38,080 nucleotides of DNA from Candidatus Abyssobacteria bacterium SURF_17 (lineage in GTDB: Bacteria; Abyssobacteria; SURF-5). Position 1 is the stretch's first letter. Every line of letters starts with the position of its first letter. The notes under the pieces are model-generated. The model had not been told where the DNA came from and did no database searches. It saw only the letters and a list, made by a program, of their open reading frames with translations. The DNA is taken from NCBI GenBank assembly GCA_003598055.1, contig QZKI01000043.1:1-38080 (forward strand). Direction: 5' to 3'. A program made the position numbers and the translations under genes. Positions 14,803 to 23,850 of this stretch are shown piece after piece.

Positions 14803-17339
14803 GCTGCCTCACACTCCGCGAGGAGCGCCCGCGCATCCTCATGCTCGGGGTCCTTTGCCAGGACTTTCTCCAGGAGGTCACGCGCGTGGTGCCCGCGCCC
14901 TAGTTTGAACCGACAGTAGGCAAGCTGATACGCGAGGTCAGCATTATTCGGGTGCGCCTTCAGATAACACTCAAGCAACGATTCCGCATGTTCGTATCGC
15001 CCGAGGCCGAACGTCAAAGAAAGAAAATTGGGCAATGCATCTCTATGGTCAGGGTCGATTTCAAGGGCTCGCTTGAAGAGTATCATGGCTTCGTCGAAGC
15101 GTTGTTCCGCGATAGCGATTGCCCCGAGATTGTTCAGGGCGTCCGCGCAGTTCGGGTCAAGCGCGAGCGCCTTTTCAAATGCGAGGCGAGCTTCGCTTGT
15201 TCGTCGCTCGTTGAAAAGACACAATCCCAACCCGATATGGGCACTCGCTGAATTGGGATTGAGATTTACAGCATTTCTGAAGGCCGCGCCGCCATGTTCG
15301 TATTCCTTCATTGCGAGCCTGCACTTGCCGAGGCGTTCCCACAGTGCTGCGCTGTCGGGAGGAGCCACCCCTTCGGCGCTCAGAATCTTTTCGTACTGTC
15401 CAACGGCTTCCTCATAGTTCCCCATTTGTTCGTGAGCGCACGCAAGGCTTACAATGTTTTGTACCTCCCGCGATGAGCGTTTCACGAGTTCTTCAAGCAG
15501 CGGTACGGCCTCCGCAAGGCGACCCTTATTCAATAGGAGATTGGCCAAATCCTGCAGCACTCCCGAATCGTGCGGGTTAAGGTCTGAAGACTCCCTTAAC
15601 AACGTGAGTGCTTCGTCATCCTTTCCCTGCGCGTGAAGAACGAGCGCTTGTGTGTGTTTCGTGCGAGCTTCGTTCAAGGATTTTGCCGGCCCTCTTGCTC
15701 CAGCGGAATGAACGTGTTGCGGGCACGAAGCCATTTTGTATACGCGATATTTGTCATCAGGCGCCGGCTGTGTCTTTGAGTCGAATACGGCTGCTAATTC
15801 ATACCTTGCTCCTATCATCCGCTCGAACTCTTCGATAGTCATCGCGTCGCTCATCATCACAATCAATTTCGGCCTATTCTCACGAAGTTGCCGGACGATG
15901 CGCCGCTGCCAGTCCGCCCGTTCTTTTTCGTTCATCAGGCCGAGCACGACTGAGTCGAGGTAGACATGCTCGATGGACGACCGTCTGCCTGACAGGAAGT
16001 AGATTTCGGGATTGATCGAGTATACGAATATATGGTCACTCGGTGAGGTTTCTAATTTGACGTATTTCGCTATCTCTTCTGAGCTAAGGAAATTTGGAAG
16101 ACTGTTCTGATACGTGTATTGCGCCTGTTCGGTTGGACTCATAGAGAAAAAGAACCGATACACTCTGGGAAGGGCGATTCCGCATGAAATAGCCGAGCCC
16201 GCCACCGGGATGGTCACCGCTGGATTCAAGAATCTTGAAAACGGTGTCTGCATAATGCCGGAGAGGAGTTTCGCCGCCGCCATCCCTCCGAACACTGAGA
16301 GCAACGGTATGAAGGGAATGTAGTAATAGGGGTAAAATTTGTTGGGCGCAAGGAATCCGAGAAGCGTGCCTGCGAAAGCCCCTATAAGCAGGAGCGCCAG
16401 CGGCTCTATACCGGAGACGAACGCCCATACAAGCCCCGAGATTCCCAGGACCCATATGGTTCCACATTCAAGCATGTGAGGGACAACATTGCTCCAAAAT
16501 CTTTTGAGTAAAGGATTCGACTCTTGCCGCTTCACCCACTGCCCATTCCGCACTTCGGTGTTTCGCAGGTAGTGCAAGCCTCTCTGGGTTGGTTGCACAA
16601 AGAAAACCCCAAGAAGATGCATCCAAGGAACTCCGCATAAGCGGTAGTACCCCAGCACAATCGCATAGAGAAGTACAAAAACGGCCGCAAAGAGCGCTGC
16701 TGCCCTCATGCCACTCGCAAACAAGAGCCAACACGTGATGGCTGCGTAGAGAAACAGATTGCTCTGCTTTGTGGCCGTCGAACAGAAACCGCAAAGCCCG
16801 GCAAGCACGAGGAGGATATAGCCACCTTGACTCCACCAGAGCGCCAGCATGAGCAAGGAAACGGTGTCAAAAAAGATTGTATACTTCTCAGAATTTCCAT
16901 CCGCTGTCCACGTGAATGGCATCGATGAGAATATCCCGAAAAGGAATGCGGCTATGACAGCTACAGGAGCGCCGAACGCGCTGAACGCAAAGAAAAACAC
17001 TGCGGTCTCAGTGAGCAAATAGACACAAGTATCAAAAAACCGGATTCTTCGAGGGTGGCTGCCACACAGCCAAACAAGAAACAGAAAGATGAGGTTATAT
17101 CCGTATCGTCCCCGACGAATCAGAAATTTTCTGTCGATGTTCCCCTCGAGCGGATTCTTGCCTTCTTTCAAGAACCACTGCGCCTGATAGCCATAGATGC
17201 CGTAATCCCAGTCGAGAGGCATGAAGCTGAAGCGATGCCTGAGCAGGTATGTCAGCAGTAATGCTGCGCCGAGACCGAAGTAATATGCGACATATTCCAC
17301 GATTCGCCTCCCCCTGTCAGCTCGCAACCAGGTCTTCAT
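14799..17339 (-). CDS. GT39/ArnT-like membrane glycosyltransferase with C-terminal TPR domain
   Basis: Of the 846 residues, about 20-400 form roughly ten membrane helices. The first external loop holds PLDWDYGIYGYQAQWFLKEG, in which the Asp residues match the catalytic loop of PMT/ArnT-type (GT-C) enzymes that take sugar from a polyprenyl-phosphate carrier. Residues about 400-550 form a soluble domain (SSEEIAKYVKLETSPSDHIF). From about 555 to the end are some eight TPR repeats. A TPR tail on a GT-C enzyme is uncommon and suggests docking to a protein partner. The gene overlaps its upstream neighbour by 23 bases and its downstream neighbour by ATGA, and it probably works with the polyprenyl-phosphate GT2 at 23847-25787. 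Confidence 0.8.
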   Translation of the reverse strand: MKTWLRADRGRRIVEYVAYYFGLGAALLLTYLLRHRFSFMPLDWDYGIYGYQAQWFLKEGKNPLEGNIDRKFLIRRGRYGYNLIFLFLVWLCGSHPRRIRFFDTCVYLLTETAVFFFAFSAFGAPVAVIAAFLFGIFSSMPFTWTADGNSEKYTIFFDTVSLLMLALWWSQGGYILLVLAGLCGFCSTATKQSNLFLYAAITCWLLFASGMRAAALFAAVFVLLYAIVLGYYRLCGVPWMHLLGVFFVQPTQRGLHYLRNTEVRNGQWVKRQESNPLLKRFWSNVVPHMLECGTIWVLGISGLVWAFVSGIEPLALLLIGAFAGTLLGFLAPNKFYPYYYIPFIPLLSVFGGMAAAKLLSGIMQTPFSRFLNPAVTIPVAGSAISCGIALPRVYRFFFSMSPTEQAQYTYQNSLPNFLSSEEIAKYVKLETSPSDHIFVYSINPEIYFLSGRRSSIEHVYLDSVVLGLMNEKERADWQRRIVRQLRENRPKLIVMMSDAMTIEEFERMIGARYELAAVFDSKTQPAPDDKYRVYKMASCPQHVHSAGARGPAKSLNEARTKHTQALVLHAQGKDDEALTLLRESSDLNPHDSGVLQDLANLLLNKGRLAEAVPLLEELVKRSSREVQNIVSLACAHEQMGNYEEAVGQYEKILSAEGVAPPDSAALWERLGKCRLAMKEYEHGGAAFRNAVNLNPNSASAHIGLGLCLFNERRTSEARLAFEKALALDPNCADALNNLGAIAIAEQRFDEAMILFKRALEIDPDHRDALPNFLSLTFGLGRYEHAESLLECYLKAHPNNADLAYQLAYCRFKLGRGHHARDLLEKVLAKDPEHEDARALLAECEAA

Positions 17340-18432
17340 AGACCTGTCGCGTCAGCGATGCCGTCTTATCCCACGAGAATTCTTTAGCTCGCTCGATGCC
17401 TTTGATACGCAGTTCATTCCTCAGGGACGCGCTCGAAACCACATCAATCATCGCATTGGTCAGCGGCTTCCAGTGATTGACCGGCACTATCAGCCCGGCT
17501 CCATCGACTACCTCCGGAATCGCCCCGCCGTCGCTCGTTATTACCGGCGTGCCACATGCCATTGCCTCGACGACCGGCATTCCGAATCCCTCATACTTTG
17601 AGGGATAGACAACCGCCTCGGCAAGATTGTAGTAATAGGGCAACTCCTTCTCCGAAGCAAATCCGGAGAATATGATTTCATCCGAAAACTTCGAGCGCGC
17701 AAGAACAGCATCAATCAATGGATCATACCAACCCGATTTTCCCACGATGAGTAGCTTGTGAGGACTGTGGGTCAATCGCTTGAAATCCGAGAATGCCCTG
17801 ATCAGGAGTGGCACGTTTTTTCGAGGCTCCAACGCACCCACGTAAAGAAGAAATGGACACTTGACCTTCATTTGCTCCCTGAATCGAGCAAGGAGCAATG
17901 CATCAATCGGCCTGAAAGCCGGTTCGACGCCAAGCGGAACGACTCTGATCTTGCGCTCGTCAGTTCCTGTGAGCTCGACGATATCTCGCTTCGTCACCTC
18001 GGAAATCGCGATAATCGCATCCGCCCGCTTGAGAACGGCGGGAACAAGGTTTCTCCAATAGACCGCGTCAAGAACGGGCATCGTCCGCGGTAACAGAAGA
18101 GGAATCATGTCGAGCACAGTCACTACGAGTCTCGCCCGGGTATTCAGCGGGCCGACGTTCTTCGTCGCGTGAACCAGCTGACAACCGAGTCGCTTCAGAG
18201 TGAGCGGAAGCTTTACTTGATCCCACGCAATCTGGGTCAGCTTCGCGCAGCCGGGCAAGACGAGCGACCTCACCCGTGGTGAGAGACATTCGCCCGTTTC
18301 ATCATCTGCAGCCTTGATGAGCCAATACTCGTTCTCGTCATCCAATCGAGCGAGACCCTCGACAAGGTTCCGGATGTAACGGCTGGCCCCACCACGAATA
18401 CTCAGTCCGCGCGCCTCAATCGCCACTCGCAT
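17317..18432 (-). CDS. GT4-family (GT-B) glycosyltransferase
   Basis: The 371-residue protein starts MRVAIEARGLSIRGGASRYI, a typical GT4 N-terminus with a Gly-rich loop. It has the donor-site segments FLLYVGALEPRKNVPLLIRAF and YPSKYEGFGMPVVEAMACG with an intact EX7E motif. Such enzymes are retaining transferases using nucleotide sugars, here probably mannose or glucose type. I chose the ATG at 18432 because GGAGG lies six bases upstream; the frame continues 57 bases further into the upstream gene without a better site. It overlaps the upstream gene by 17 bases and the downstream gene by 23, which argues for translational coupling. Confidence 0.88.
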   Translation of the reverse strand: MRVAIEARGLSIRGGASRYIRNLVEGLARLDDENEYWLIKAADDETGECLSPRVRSLVLPGCAKLTQIAWDQVKLPLTLKRLGCQLVHATKNVGPLNTRARLVVTVLDMIPLLLPRTMPVLDAVYWRNLVPAVLKRADAIIAISEVTKRDIVELTGTDERKIRVVPLGVEPAFRPIDALLLARFREQMKVKCPFLLYVGALEPRKNVPLLIRAFSDFKRLTHSPHKLLIVGKSGWYDPLIDAVLARSKFSDEIIFSGFASEKELPYYYNLAEAVVYPSKYEGFGMPVVEAMACGTPVITSDGGAIPEVVDGAGLIVPVNHWKPLTNAMIDVVSSASLRNELRIKGIERAKEFSWDKTASLTRQVYEDLVAS

Positions 18433-19894
18433 GAGAACCCTCCCATACCGCGTGTTCGTAACTCTGGAAAACTCCCTCGACAAGCGCATTCAGCTTGCCC
18501 GTCCGCAGGAAGAGCGCGATGCCACCTGCGAACACATCCGGGTATCTCGCAACCGAACTCAACAACTTCCACAGAAAACGCGCGTCCTTCAGATATCCGG
18601 CGTAATTTGGGAGCAGAAATCTGTTCTGAAGTCTTGCTTGTATCCTCAGCAATTCGTGCGGCGAGAAATGTATGGCCATCACCGGCTGCCTCGATTTGCG
18701 CACATCCCAATCGCGCGAAAAATCGAGCGGACCATCCAACCAGTTGTTCCTGATTGCCATCTCGAGGAGTTCGGTACCCGGCAATGGAGTAGCAATGCAA
18801 AACTGGACATGATTTGCGTGAAGACGTTTCGCCAGCTTCATGCTTTCCTTGATTTCCTCCCTGCCTTCACCAGGGTTGCCTATCATGAATGTGGCTAACG
18901 GTCTAATGCCGACCTTGCGGCACAGAGCGAACGCTTCAATCGCCTGGGCAGGCCGAGCCTTTTTCTTCAAAGCAGCGAGGACTTCCTGCGACCCGCTCTC
19001 GACGCCGAAATCGAGTTGTACGCAGCCAGCGCGGCGCATCTCGTGAAGCAATTCATGGTCCACCGAATTCACCCGGGCCTGAGCGCCCCAGACGAGCTGC
19101 GGATGCCTCTCGCGGAGTGCCACACAGAATTCCAACACCCATCGCCGATTCAAGGTGAATGTGTCGTCCGGAAACCAGAGTCCCAGAATACGGTACTGCT
19201 CGACGAGATGGTCAACTTCGGCTATCACGTTCTCAACCGAACGCTGCCTGACAGTGCGTCCAAACATCACCTTACTGGCGCAGTAGATGCACTCATGAGG
19301 ACACCCCCTGCTTGCCATGATCGTGGCGCATCGGCCCATCAGATAACCTCGCAGCATGCCTGGAGGTTGAAGAAACTTCTCGAAGTGGACAAGGTGACGC
19401 GCAGGCAATGGAAGCGAATCGAGGTCCCGGATGAGTTCACGCGCCCGGTTTCTGACAAACCGCTCGTCGCGCATAATGCCGAGCCCCGCAACGTCGTCGA
19501 TGGATGCCTTCCTCTCCAATCGATTACACACTTCCAGCATGGTCAACTCACCCTCGCCGATGACCACGAAATCGGCGCCGAAATCCTTGAGCGTTTGTTC
19601 CGGCAAAGCAGTGGTATGTGGCCCGCCGCAGCACAGGAGCGCGCGCGGGAGAATCCGCCTCAGTTCCAAGACCGCGTTCCTGGCATTGGAGTATCCGGCA
19701 GTCATGAACGAGAGCCCAACAATCCGCGGGTCGTATTCAGCGGCAGCCTTAACAGCTTCTCGCTCGTGGCCGGGTTTTGGGTCAAGCACCTGGACGTTAT
19801 GTCCCGCCTGCTCCAGCACGGCAGCAATAGAGAGCAGCCCGAGATTCGGAAGGCCGCTGTAACGCGATTGGATGGAGAGCAGAGATATTCTCAT
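18416..19894 (-). CDS. B12-binding radical SAM protein
   Basis: The 492-residue protein begins with a cobalamin-binding Rossmann domain (about residues 1-140: SLLSIQSRYSGLPNLGLLSI, CGGPHTT, GEGE). A radical SAM barrel follows, with the 4Fe-4S motif CPHECIYC near residues 196-203, WFPDDTFTLNRRW, FGVESGSQEVL and FMIGNPGE. The C-terminal region is helical. Members methylate unactivated carbons or do ring chemistry on small molecules; which one cannot be told from sequence. The DxHxxG base-on motif is not obvious in the B12 domain, a common variation in this class. It overlaps the preceding methyltransferase by ATGA. In this context a role in making an unusual methylated sugar or modifying a protein is possible. 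Confidence 0.88.
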   Translation of the reverse strand: MRISLLSIQSRYSGLPNLGLLSIAAVLEQAGHNVQVLDPKPGHEREAVKAAAEYDPRIVGLSFMTAGYSNARNAVLELRRILPRALLCCGGPHTTALPEQTLKDFGADFVVIGEGELTMLEVCNRLERKASIDDVAGLGIMRDERFVRNRARELIRDLDSLPLPARHLVHFEKFLQPPGMLRGYLMGRCATIMASRGCPHECIYCASKVMFGRTVRQRSVENVIAEVDHLVEQYRILGLWFPDDTFTLNRRWVLEFCVALRERHPQLVWGAQARVNSVDHELLHEMRRAGCVQLDFGVESGSQEVLAALKKKARPAQAIEAFALCRKVGIRPLATFMIGNPGEGREEIKESMKLAKRLHANHVQFCIATPLPGTELLEMAIRNNWLDGPLDFSRDWDVRKSRQPVMAIHFSPHELLRIQARLQNRFLLPNYAGYLKDARFLWKLLSSVARYPDVFAGGIALFLRTGKLNALVEGVFQSYEHAVWEGSHASGD

Positions 19895-20727
19895 TCTTTC
19901 TCTCCCATTTTTCGCGCCACGATAAACAAACCGCTTGCCGCCTCCGAACCATTGCCGTTATGAGAGCGCAATGCTCTTGCCATTGTCGAAGCTAACGCCT
20001 TATCAATTCCCAGGCGTCTGAGCGGCACGGCAACTTGTTTTAGTCCGTTTGCGAGGTTGTATCGGCCGACGCCAATGTCGAATACATCGTGCAACAGGCC
20101 GAACATGCGGGTCGTCGAGGCAGACATGTAGCGCTCAATGCGCACCGTAGCAAGCCCGTTTTGGGTCAGTATCCACGCCCAGTCCGCCTCAGACAGCACG
20201 TTGACATGAACCAGCCTCCTGTTCTTAGCGGCGGCATATCGTCTTGCCATTCGTGGCATTCTCACATGATTCAGAACTGATGTGAGCCATAGATTGTCTG
20301 AGAAAAACTCGCTCGGCACCGTGAAGACCAGCAGGCCGCCCGGCCTGAGGACTCGCGCAATTTCTTGCAGAGTCTGCTCGATGCCATGAATATGCTCGAG
20401 AACACAGTTACCTATAACGGCACTGAAGGCCCCGTTCTTGAACGGCAGAAGGCGGGCGTCAGCGTTGGCGAGGGACCCGTATGTATCCAGCCTCTTGGCC
20501 TTTCTCACATTGTTAAGACTCAAATCGACTCCGATATGTGCCCGCTTGCCGAAAATCATGTCAGCGAAGGTGCCGTCGCCGCATCCCAGGTCGAGCACCG
20601 GACCCTCGAGTTCAAGTGCGGCGAACAATTGCGCCTCTTCGGCGCGCCACATTGCAAGCGCGGGGGAATAGAAATACTCCGTGAAGCATTTCAACGAGAG
20701 AACGGTTGTTGATGCCTTGTTTTCCAT
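19891..20727 (-). CDS. Class I SAM-dependent methyltransferase
   Basis: The 278-residue protein shows the SAM-binding motif I VLDLGCGDGTFADM near residues 40-53, the acidic loop IGVDLS, and GAFSAVIGNCVLEHIHGI followed by EIARVLRPGGLLVFTVP (motifs II and III), the Methyltransf_11 pattern. The C-terminal part is variable and probably binds the acceptor. It lies between another methyltransferase (4-base gap) and the B12 radical SAM gene (ATGA overlap). O- or N-methylation of a sugar is a reasonable guess from the neighbours, not from the protein itself. Confidence 0.86.
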   Translation of the reverse strand: MENKASTTVLSLKCFTEYFYSPALAMWRAEEAQLFAALELEGPVLDLGCGDGTFADMIFGKRAHIGVDLSLNNVRKAKRLDTYGSLANADARLLPFKNGAFSAVIGNCVLEHIHGIEQTLQEIARVLRPGGLLVFTVPSEFFSDNLWLTSVLNHVRMPRMARRYAAAKNRRLVHVNVLSEADWAWILTQNGLATVRIERYMSASTTRMFGLLHDVFDIGVGRYNLANGLKQVAVPLRRLGIDKALASTMARALRSHNGNGSEAASGLFIVARKMGEKE

Positions 20728-20731
20728 AGTC

Positions 20732-21538
20732 CTATTTCACCGCCACCGCAAAGATGTGATTGCAGCAGAAGAGCTTCCAAGGGTGATGCCTGCGCGCTGC
20801 GCAAAGGAAGAACCGCATCCATGCTCTGTCTTCCTGCGCATCAGGCTTCAGCAATGCACTCGATGGATTTGTGTCCTCAAGCCAGACTCGGACCTTCGTA
20901 AACTGCTTTCGCAAGCTTCTCCTGAGAGACCATGGAGTTTGCTTGTTCACATGCACGCTTTGGTTGACAGGATTGAACTCGTCGAGAGTCCGCGGCAAGA
21001 GGGTTCCTCTTACTATGTGATGCAAAATGCGAAAGAGCGGATACGTTAGCCTGTGGACGAGCGCATTCGGGGCAGTATGAATCACCAGGCGTCCGCCAGG
21101 CTTCAGCACTCTGTGCGCTTCGGCGATAGCCGCATCCAATTGTGTCGGATACAGATGTTCGACGATATCGAGCATCAGCACCACATCATAAGCATTCTCG
21201 GGAAAAGGCATTCCGCATCCGTCCGCTCTGATGATTGAGACCTTTCCTCTCACCCGTCCGCCAACCGTTGAAACAGTAGAGGAGGTAAGTTCAACCGCTG
21301 CCGCTGAGTAATCAATGCCCACTGCATGCGCGCCTGAAAGCGCTGCATGAAGGACAACCTCGCCCCGGCCAGCGCCGACATCGAGCACCTGCATTCCCGC
21401 ATTCGGGGCGGTGAGCTCAAGTGCGCGTGCCATTCGGGGGCACAACATTAGTCCCTGCGACACTGCGAACTGCCGGTGTCCCTCGCACAATTCGAGGAAA
21501 TAGCGCGTGTCATAGATGCTGCTTCTTACGCTTTCCAC
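20732..21538 (-). CDS. Class I SAM-dependent methyltransferase
   Basis: The 268-residue protein has motif I VLDVGAGRGEVVLHAALSG, the acidic loop AVGIDYS, and VVLMLDIVEHLYPTQLD followed by EAHRVLKPGGRLVIHTAP. It belongs to the Methyltransf_11/25 type and differs enough from the next gene that the two are not a recent tandem duplicate. Its start overlaps the end of the radical SAM/SPASM gene by 13 bases, so expression is coupled. Substrate unknown; a glycan or glycolipid precursor is likely from context. Confidence 0.86.
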   Translation of the reverse strand: MESVRSSIYDTRYFLELCEGHRQFAVSQGLMLCPRMARALELTAPNAGMQVLDVGAGRGEVVLHAALSGAHAVGIDYSAAAVELTSSTVSTVGGRVRGKVSIIRADGCGMPFPENAYDVVLMLDIVEHLYPTQLDAAIAEAHRVLKPGGRLVIHTAPNALVHRLTYPLFRILHHIVRGTLLPRTLDEFNPVNQSVHVNKQTPWSLRRSLRKQFTKVRVWLEDTNPSSALLKPDAQEDRAWMRFFLCAARRHHPWKLFCCNHIFAVAVK

Positions 21539-22635
21539 GACAGACCGCCTTTAAACGGACCCCATGCCGCCAGCCTCTTCATCATCAGCGTTCTGTATGT
21601 TGCACTGCGGGTCCTGCGCGACGTGCATTCCGCACAATCCCGGGGAACTCGCCCGCTCTTCAGGTTTGCTCTTAATCTTTGGTATGCATCGCCGTTCCAG
21701 ATGACATCGAGACACGTTTTCTTCAAATCACCCATGCATTCTGTAGAAGCGCAGCACGGGAACACTTTGCCGTCGAAGTTGACGTAGACAGTTTCCCATG
21801 GTTCGTGACAAAACGGGACGCGCGCATGCCCGTTCCTGCTGCCCCTGCGACCATTCGAGAACCGTTCGGGGAGCACCAGCGTGATGCCGGCATCGGTAGC
21901 AAGCCGGCGTGCGCGCGCAAGAGTGTTTCTCACGAGTTCAGAATCCACACGAACGGTCTGCTCCGCCCAATCCTCCTCGATTCCAGAGTCTTCATGAGAG
22001 TGAAGAATCAGGTCAATGACCCTGATAACTCCGACGCCGTGCTCACGCGCCAGCAAAACGAGCGCAGGCAACTCGCTCATGTTTTGCTGCATGAGAACAA
22101 ATTCAAACGCCAGCTTCGGCCAGCGGCTGTTCGCTTTGGCTTTCTCATCATTCAGACAACGCATCCCCTCCAACACACCTTCCAGATGGGCGCCGCGTCG
22201 GATGGATGAATACAACGGCTCAGTCGCGGCATCAATCGAAACTGTCACATACGTAACATTGTGCTCGATGAGACATTCGACGCGGTCGCGTGTCAGCAGG
22301 GTGCCGTTTGTGTTGAACGCTCTTGCCACATTCGTCTTGCTCACGCAGGCGACAATTTCCTTGAATTCGCGATGGAGGAGCGGCTCGCCGATTCCATGCA
22401 GGAAGACAAGCGCAGCGCGCTCAAATGCAGGCTGGAGCGAGCGCACGAGGTCAAGCGAGATATCCCCGGTCTGTTTCAAATGCTCGCGAGGACACATGGT
22501 GCATGCGAGGTTACAGCGAGTGGTTGTGGCGCAAAAAATGAATAGGGGCCATGACCGCATGAGGGTAGGAAACGTCATCCTCTCAAATTGGTTACGTGAA
22601 AAATTAAGCGCTCGCTTTCGCGTAAAAGTTCGCAT
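21526..22635 (-). CDS. Radical SAM protein with SPASM-type C-terminal domain
   Basis: The 369-residue protein carries the radical SAM cysteines Cys41, Cys45 and Cys48 in CNLACTMCPREH. A GIGEPLLHREF segment and a C-terminal cysteine cluster follow (FCHEPW, VFPCCASTE and RDCAECTSR), the arrangement of SPASM/twitch domains with auxiliary Fe-S clusters. Relatives modify peptides or carry out carbohydrate chemistry such as dehydrogenation. It follows the GT4 gene by nine bases and overlaps the methyltransferase after it. A peptide substrate would fit a protein-modification locus, but no small precursor-peptide gene is seen nearby. Confidence 0.87.
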   Translation of the reverse strand: MRTFTRKRALNFSRNQFERMTFPTLMRSWPLFIFCATTTRCNLACTMCPREHLKQTGDISLDLVRSLQPAFERAALVFLHGIGEPLLHREFKEIVACVSKTNVARAFNTNGTLLTRDRVECLIEHNVTYVTVSIDAATEPLYSSIRRGAHLEGVLEGMRCLNDEKAKANSRWPKLAFEFVLMQQNMSELPALVLLAREHGVGVIRVIDLILHSHEDSGIEEDWAEQTVRVDSELVRNTLARARRLATDAGITLVLPERFSNGRRGSRNGHARVPFCHEPWETVYVNFDGKVFPCCASTECMGDLKKTCLDVIWNGDAYQRLRANLKSGRVPRDCAECTSRRTRSATYRTLMMKRLAAWGPFKGGLSWKA

Positions 22636-22644
22636 GCGTGTTTT

Positions 22645-23850
22645 TCAGGCTTTGTAAGGTACGGCCGGCGCCAATGTGCCGCCCGTGCTCAATACCATCT
22701 CGTAGGCGGTCGTGATTCTCGCAGCTCTCTCGTGCCAACCATGTTCCTTGATTGCTCTTGATCTGGCTGCGTCACCCAGTTGTCTTGCCAGTGACGGGTT
22801 GGCAAGCAATCGGACCATCGCATCAGCCAAGCCTCTTTCATCATTGCCGTTGACATACACTCCCGAATCCCCCAGGATCTCCCGATTGCTTGGAGAGTCG
22901 TAGCACACACAGGGGAGAGAGCAAGCCATATAGTTCAGAAGCTTTCCGTTCGCCTCAGTTTGCGAAAGCTTCGGAGCAACAGCAACGTCGCCAGCGCTCA
23001 GAAAATCCGCAGCCGTACGGTAATCAACCCTGCCCGTAAATATGACCCGTTCCCCCACACCTAAATCGTCGGCCATTGCCTGGTAGCGCGCCTCGTTCGG
23101 ATACCCGCCGACGAGGAGTCGGCATTCCGGCACAATGTCAAGAACGTGCCGCATTGCGCGCAGCAGGTTTGGCGTTCCCTGATATTCGTCCAGCAAGCCA
23201 AGATAGACAATCACCGGCGCGTCGTCGGGAATGCCGTGCTTCCGACGAATAACAGGCCTCCCGCCGTTCCGTCTGAAACATTCGGTATCAACGCCGTCGG
23301 CAACGGTGTCAACGGCAATCGGTTTTCCGGAATGCACGCGGGCGAGACGCTCCCCGGAGCTCATTGAACTGGTGATAATATGATTGGCCCGCTTCTCGAT
23401 AAATCGCTCAGCGCGACAAGCGAGCGAATGGAGAAATCCCTTCGCGCGAATGAAACCGTGAGCCGTTATTTCCTCGGTCAGGCTTCCCTGGTAGTCGAAC
23501 ACGAACGGTTTCCTGGTCATGGACCGAACTATCCATGCGATGAATGCGCCTTCATGTAAATGCGCATGGAGAATGTCCGGTTTGAAGTCTTTCAGTATGA
23601 TGAACACTTTCAGAAGCAACAGAATGTCGAGGTAGAATTTGTGAAGCGAAGGCCCGGCCTCTCGCTTCTTGTACCACCGTATTCGGACCGTCCTCTCGAC
23701 TGTCACATCGGGAACTCCGTCCCCGTTATGGTACGTGCATATTTTGACCTCGTGGCCCAATCTCTGAAGAGCCCGAGCTTCCTCGTAAATCCGCACGTGG
23801 CAGCCCCGATGCGAGAAAAAAGGCGTCGGGGCTATCATGAGGATTTTCAT
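22645..23850 (-). CDS. GT4-family (GT-B) glycosyltransferase
   Basis: The 401-residue protein starts MKILMIAPTPFFSHRGCHVR, a GT4 acceptor domain start, and includes ILHAHLHEGAF and PVIVYLGLLDEYQGTPNLLRA at the donor-domain start. The donor-site region reads EANGKLLNYMACSLPCV; the residue that is usually the second Glu of the EX7E-type motif (LLEYMA) is Asn here, which may alter donor binding. It overlaps the upstream TPR-GT2 gene by ATGA and is followed after nine bases by the radical SAM gene. Sugar and acceptor are unknown. Confidence 0.86.
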   Translation of the reverse strand: MKILMIAPTPFFSHRGCHVRIYEEARALQRLGHEVKICTYHNGDGVPDVTVERTVRIRWYKKREAGPSLHKFYLDILLLLKVFIILKDFKPDILHAHLHEGAFIAWIVRSMTRKPFVFDYQGSLTEEITAHGFIRAKGFLHSLACRAERFIEKRANHIITSSMSSGERLARVHSGKPIAVDTVADGVDTECFRRNGGRPVIRRKHGIPDDAPVIVYLGLLDEYQGTPNLLRAMRHVLDIVPECRLLVGGYPNEARYQAMADDLGVGERVIFTGRVDYRTAADFLSAGDVAVAPKLSQTEANGKLLNYMACSLPCVCYDSPSNREILGDSGVYVNGNDERGLADAMVRLLANPSLARQLGDAARSRAIKEHGWHERAARITTAYEMVLSTGGTLAPAVPYKA

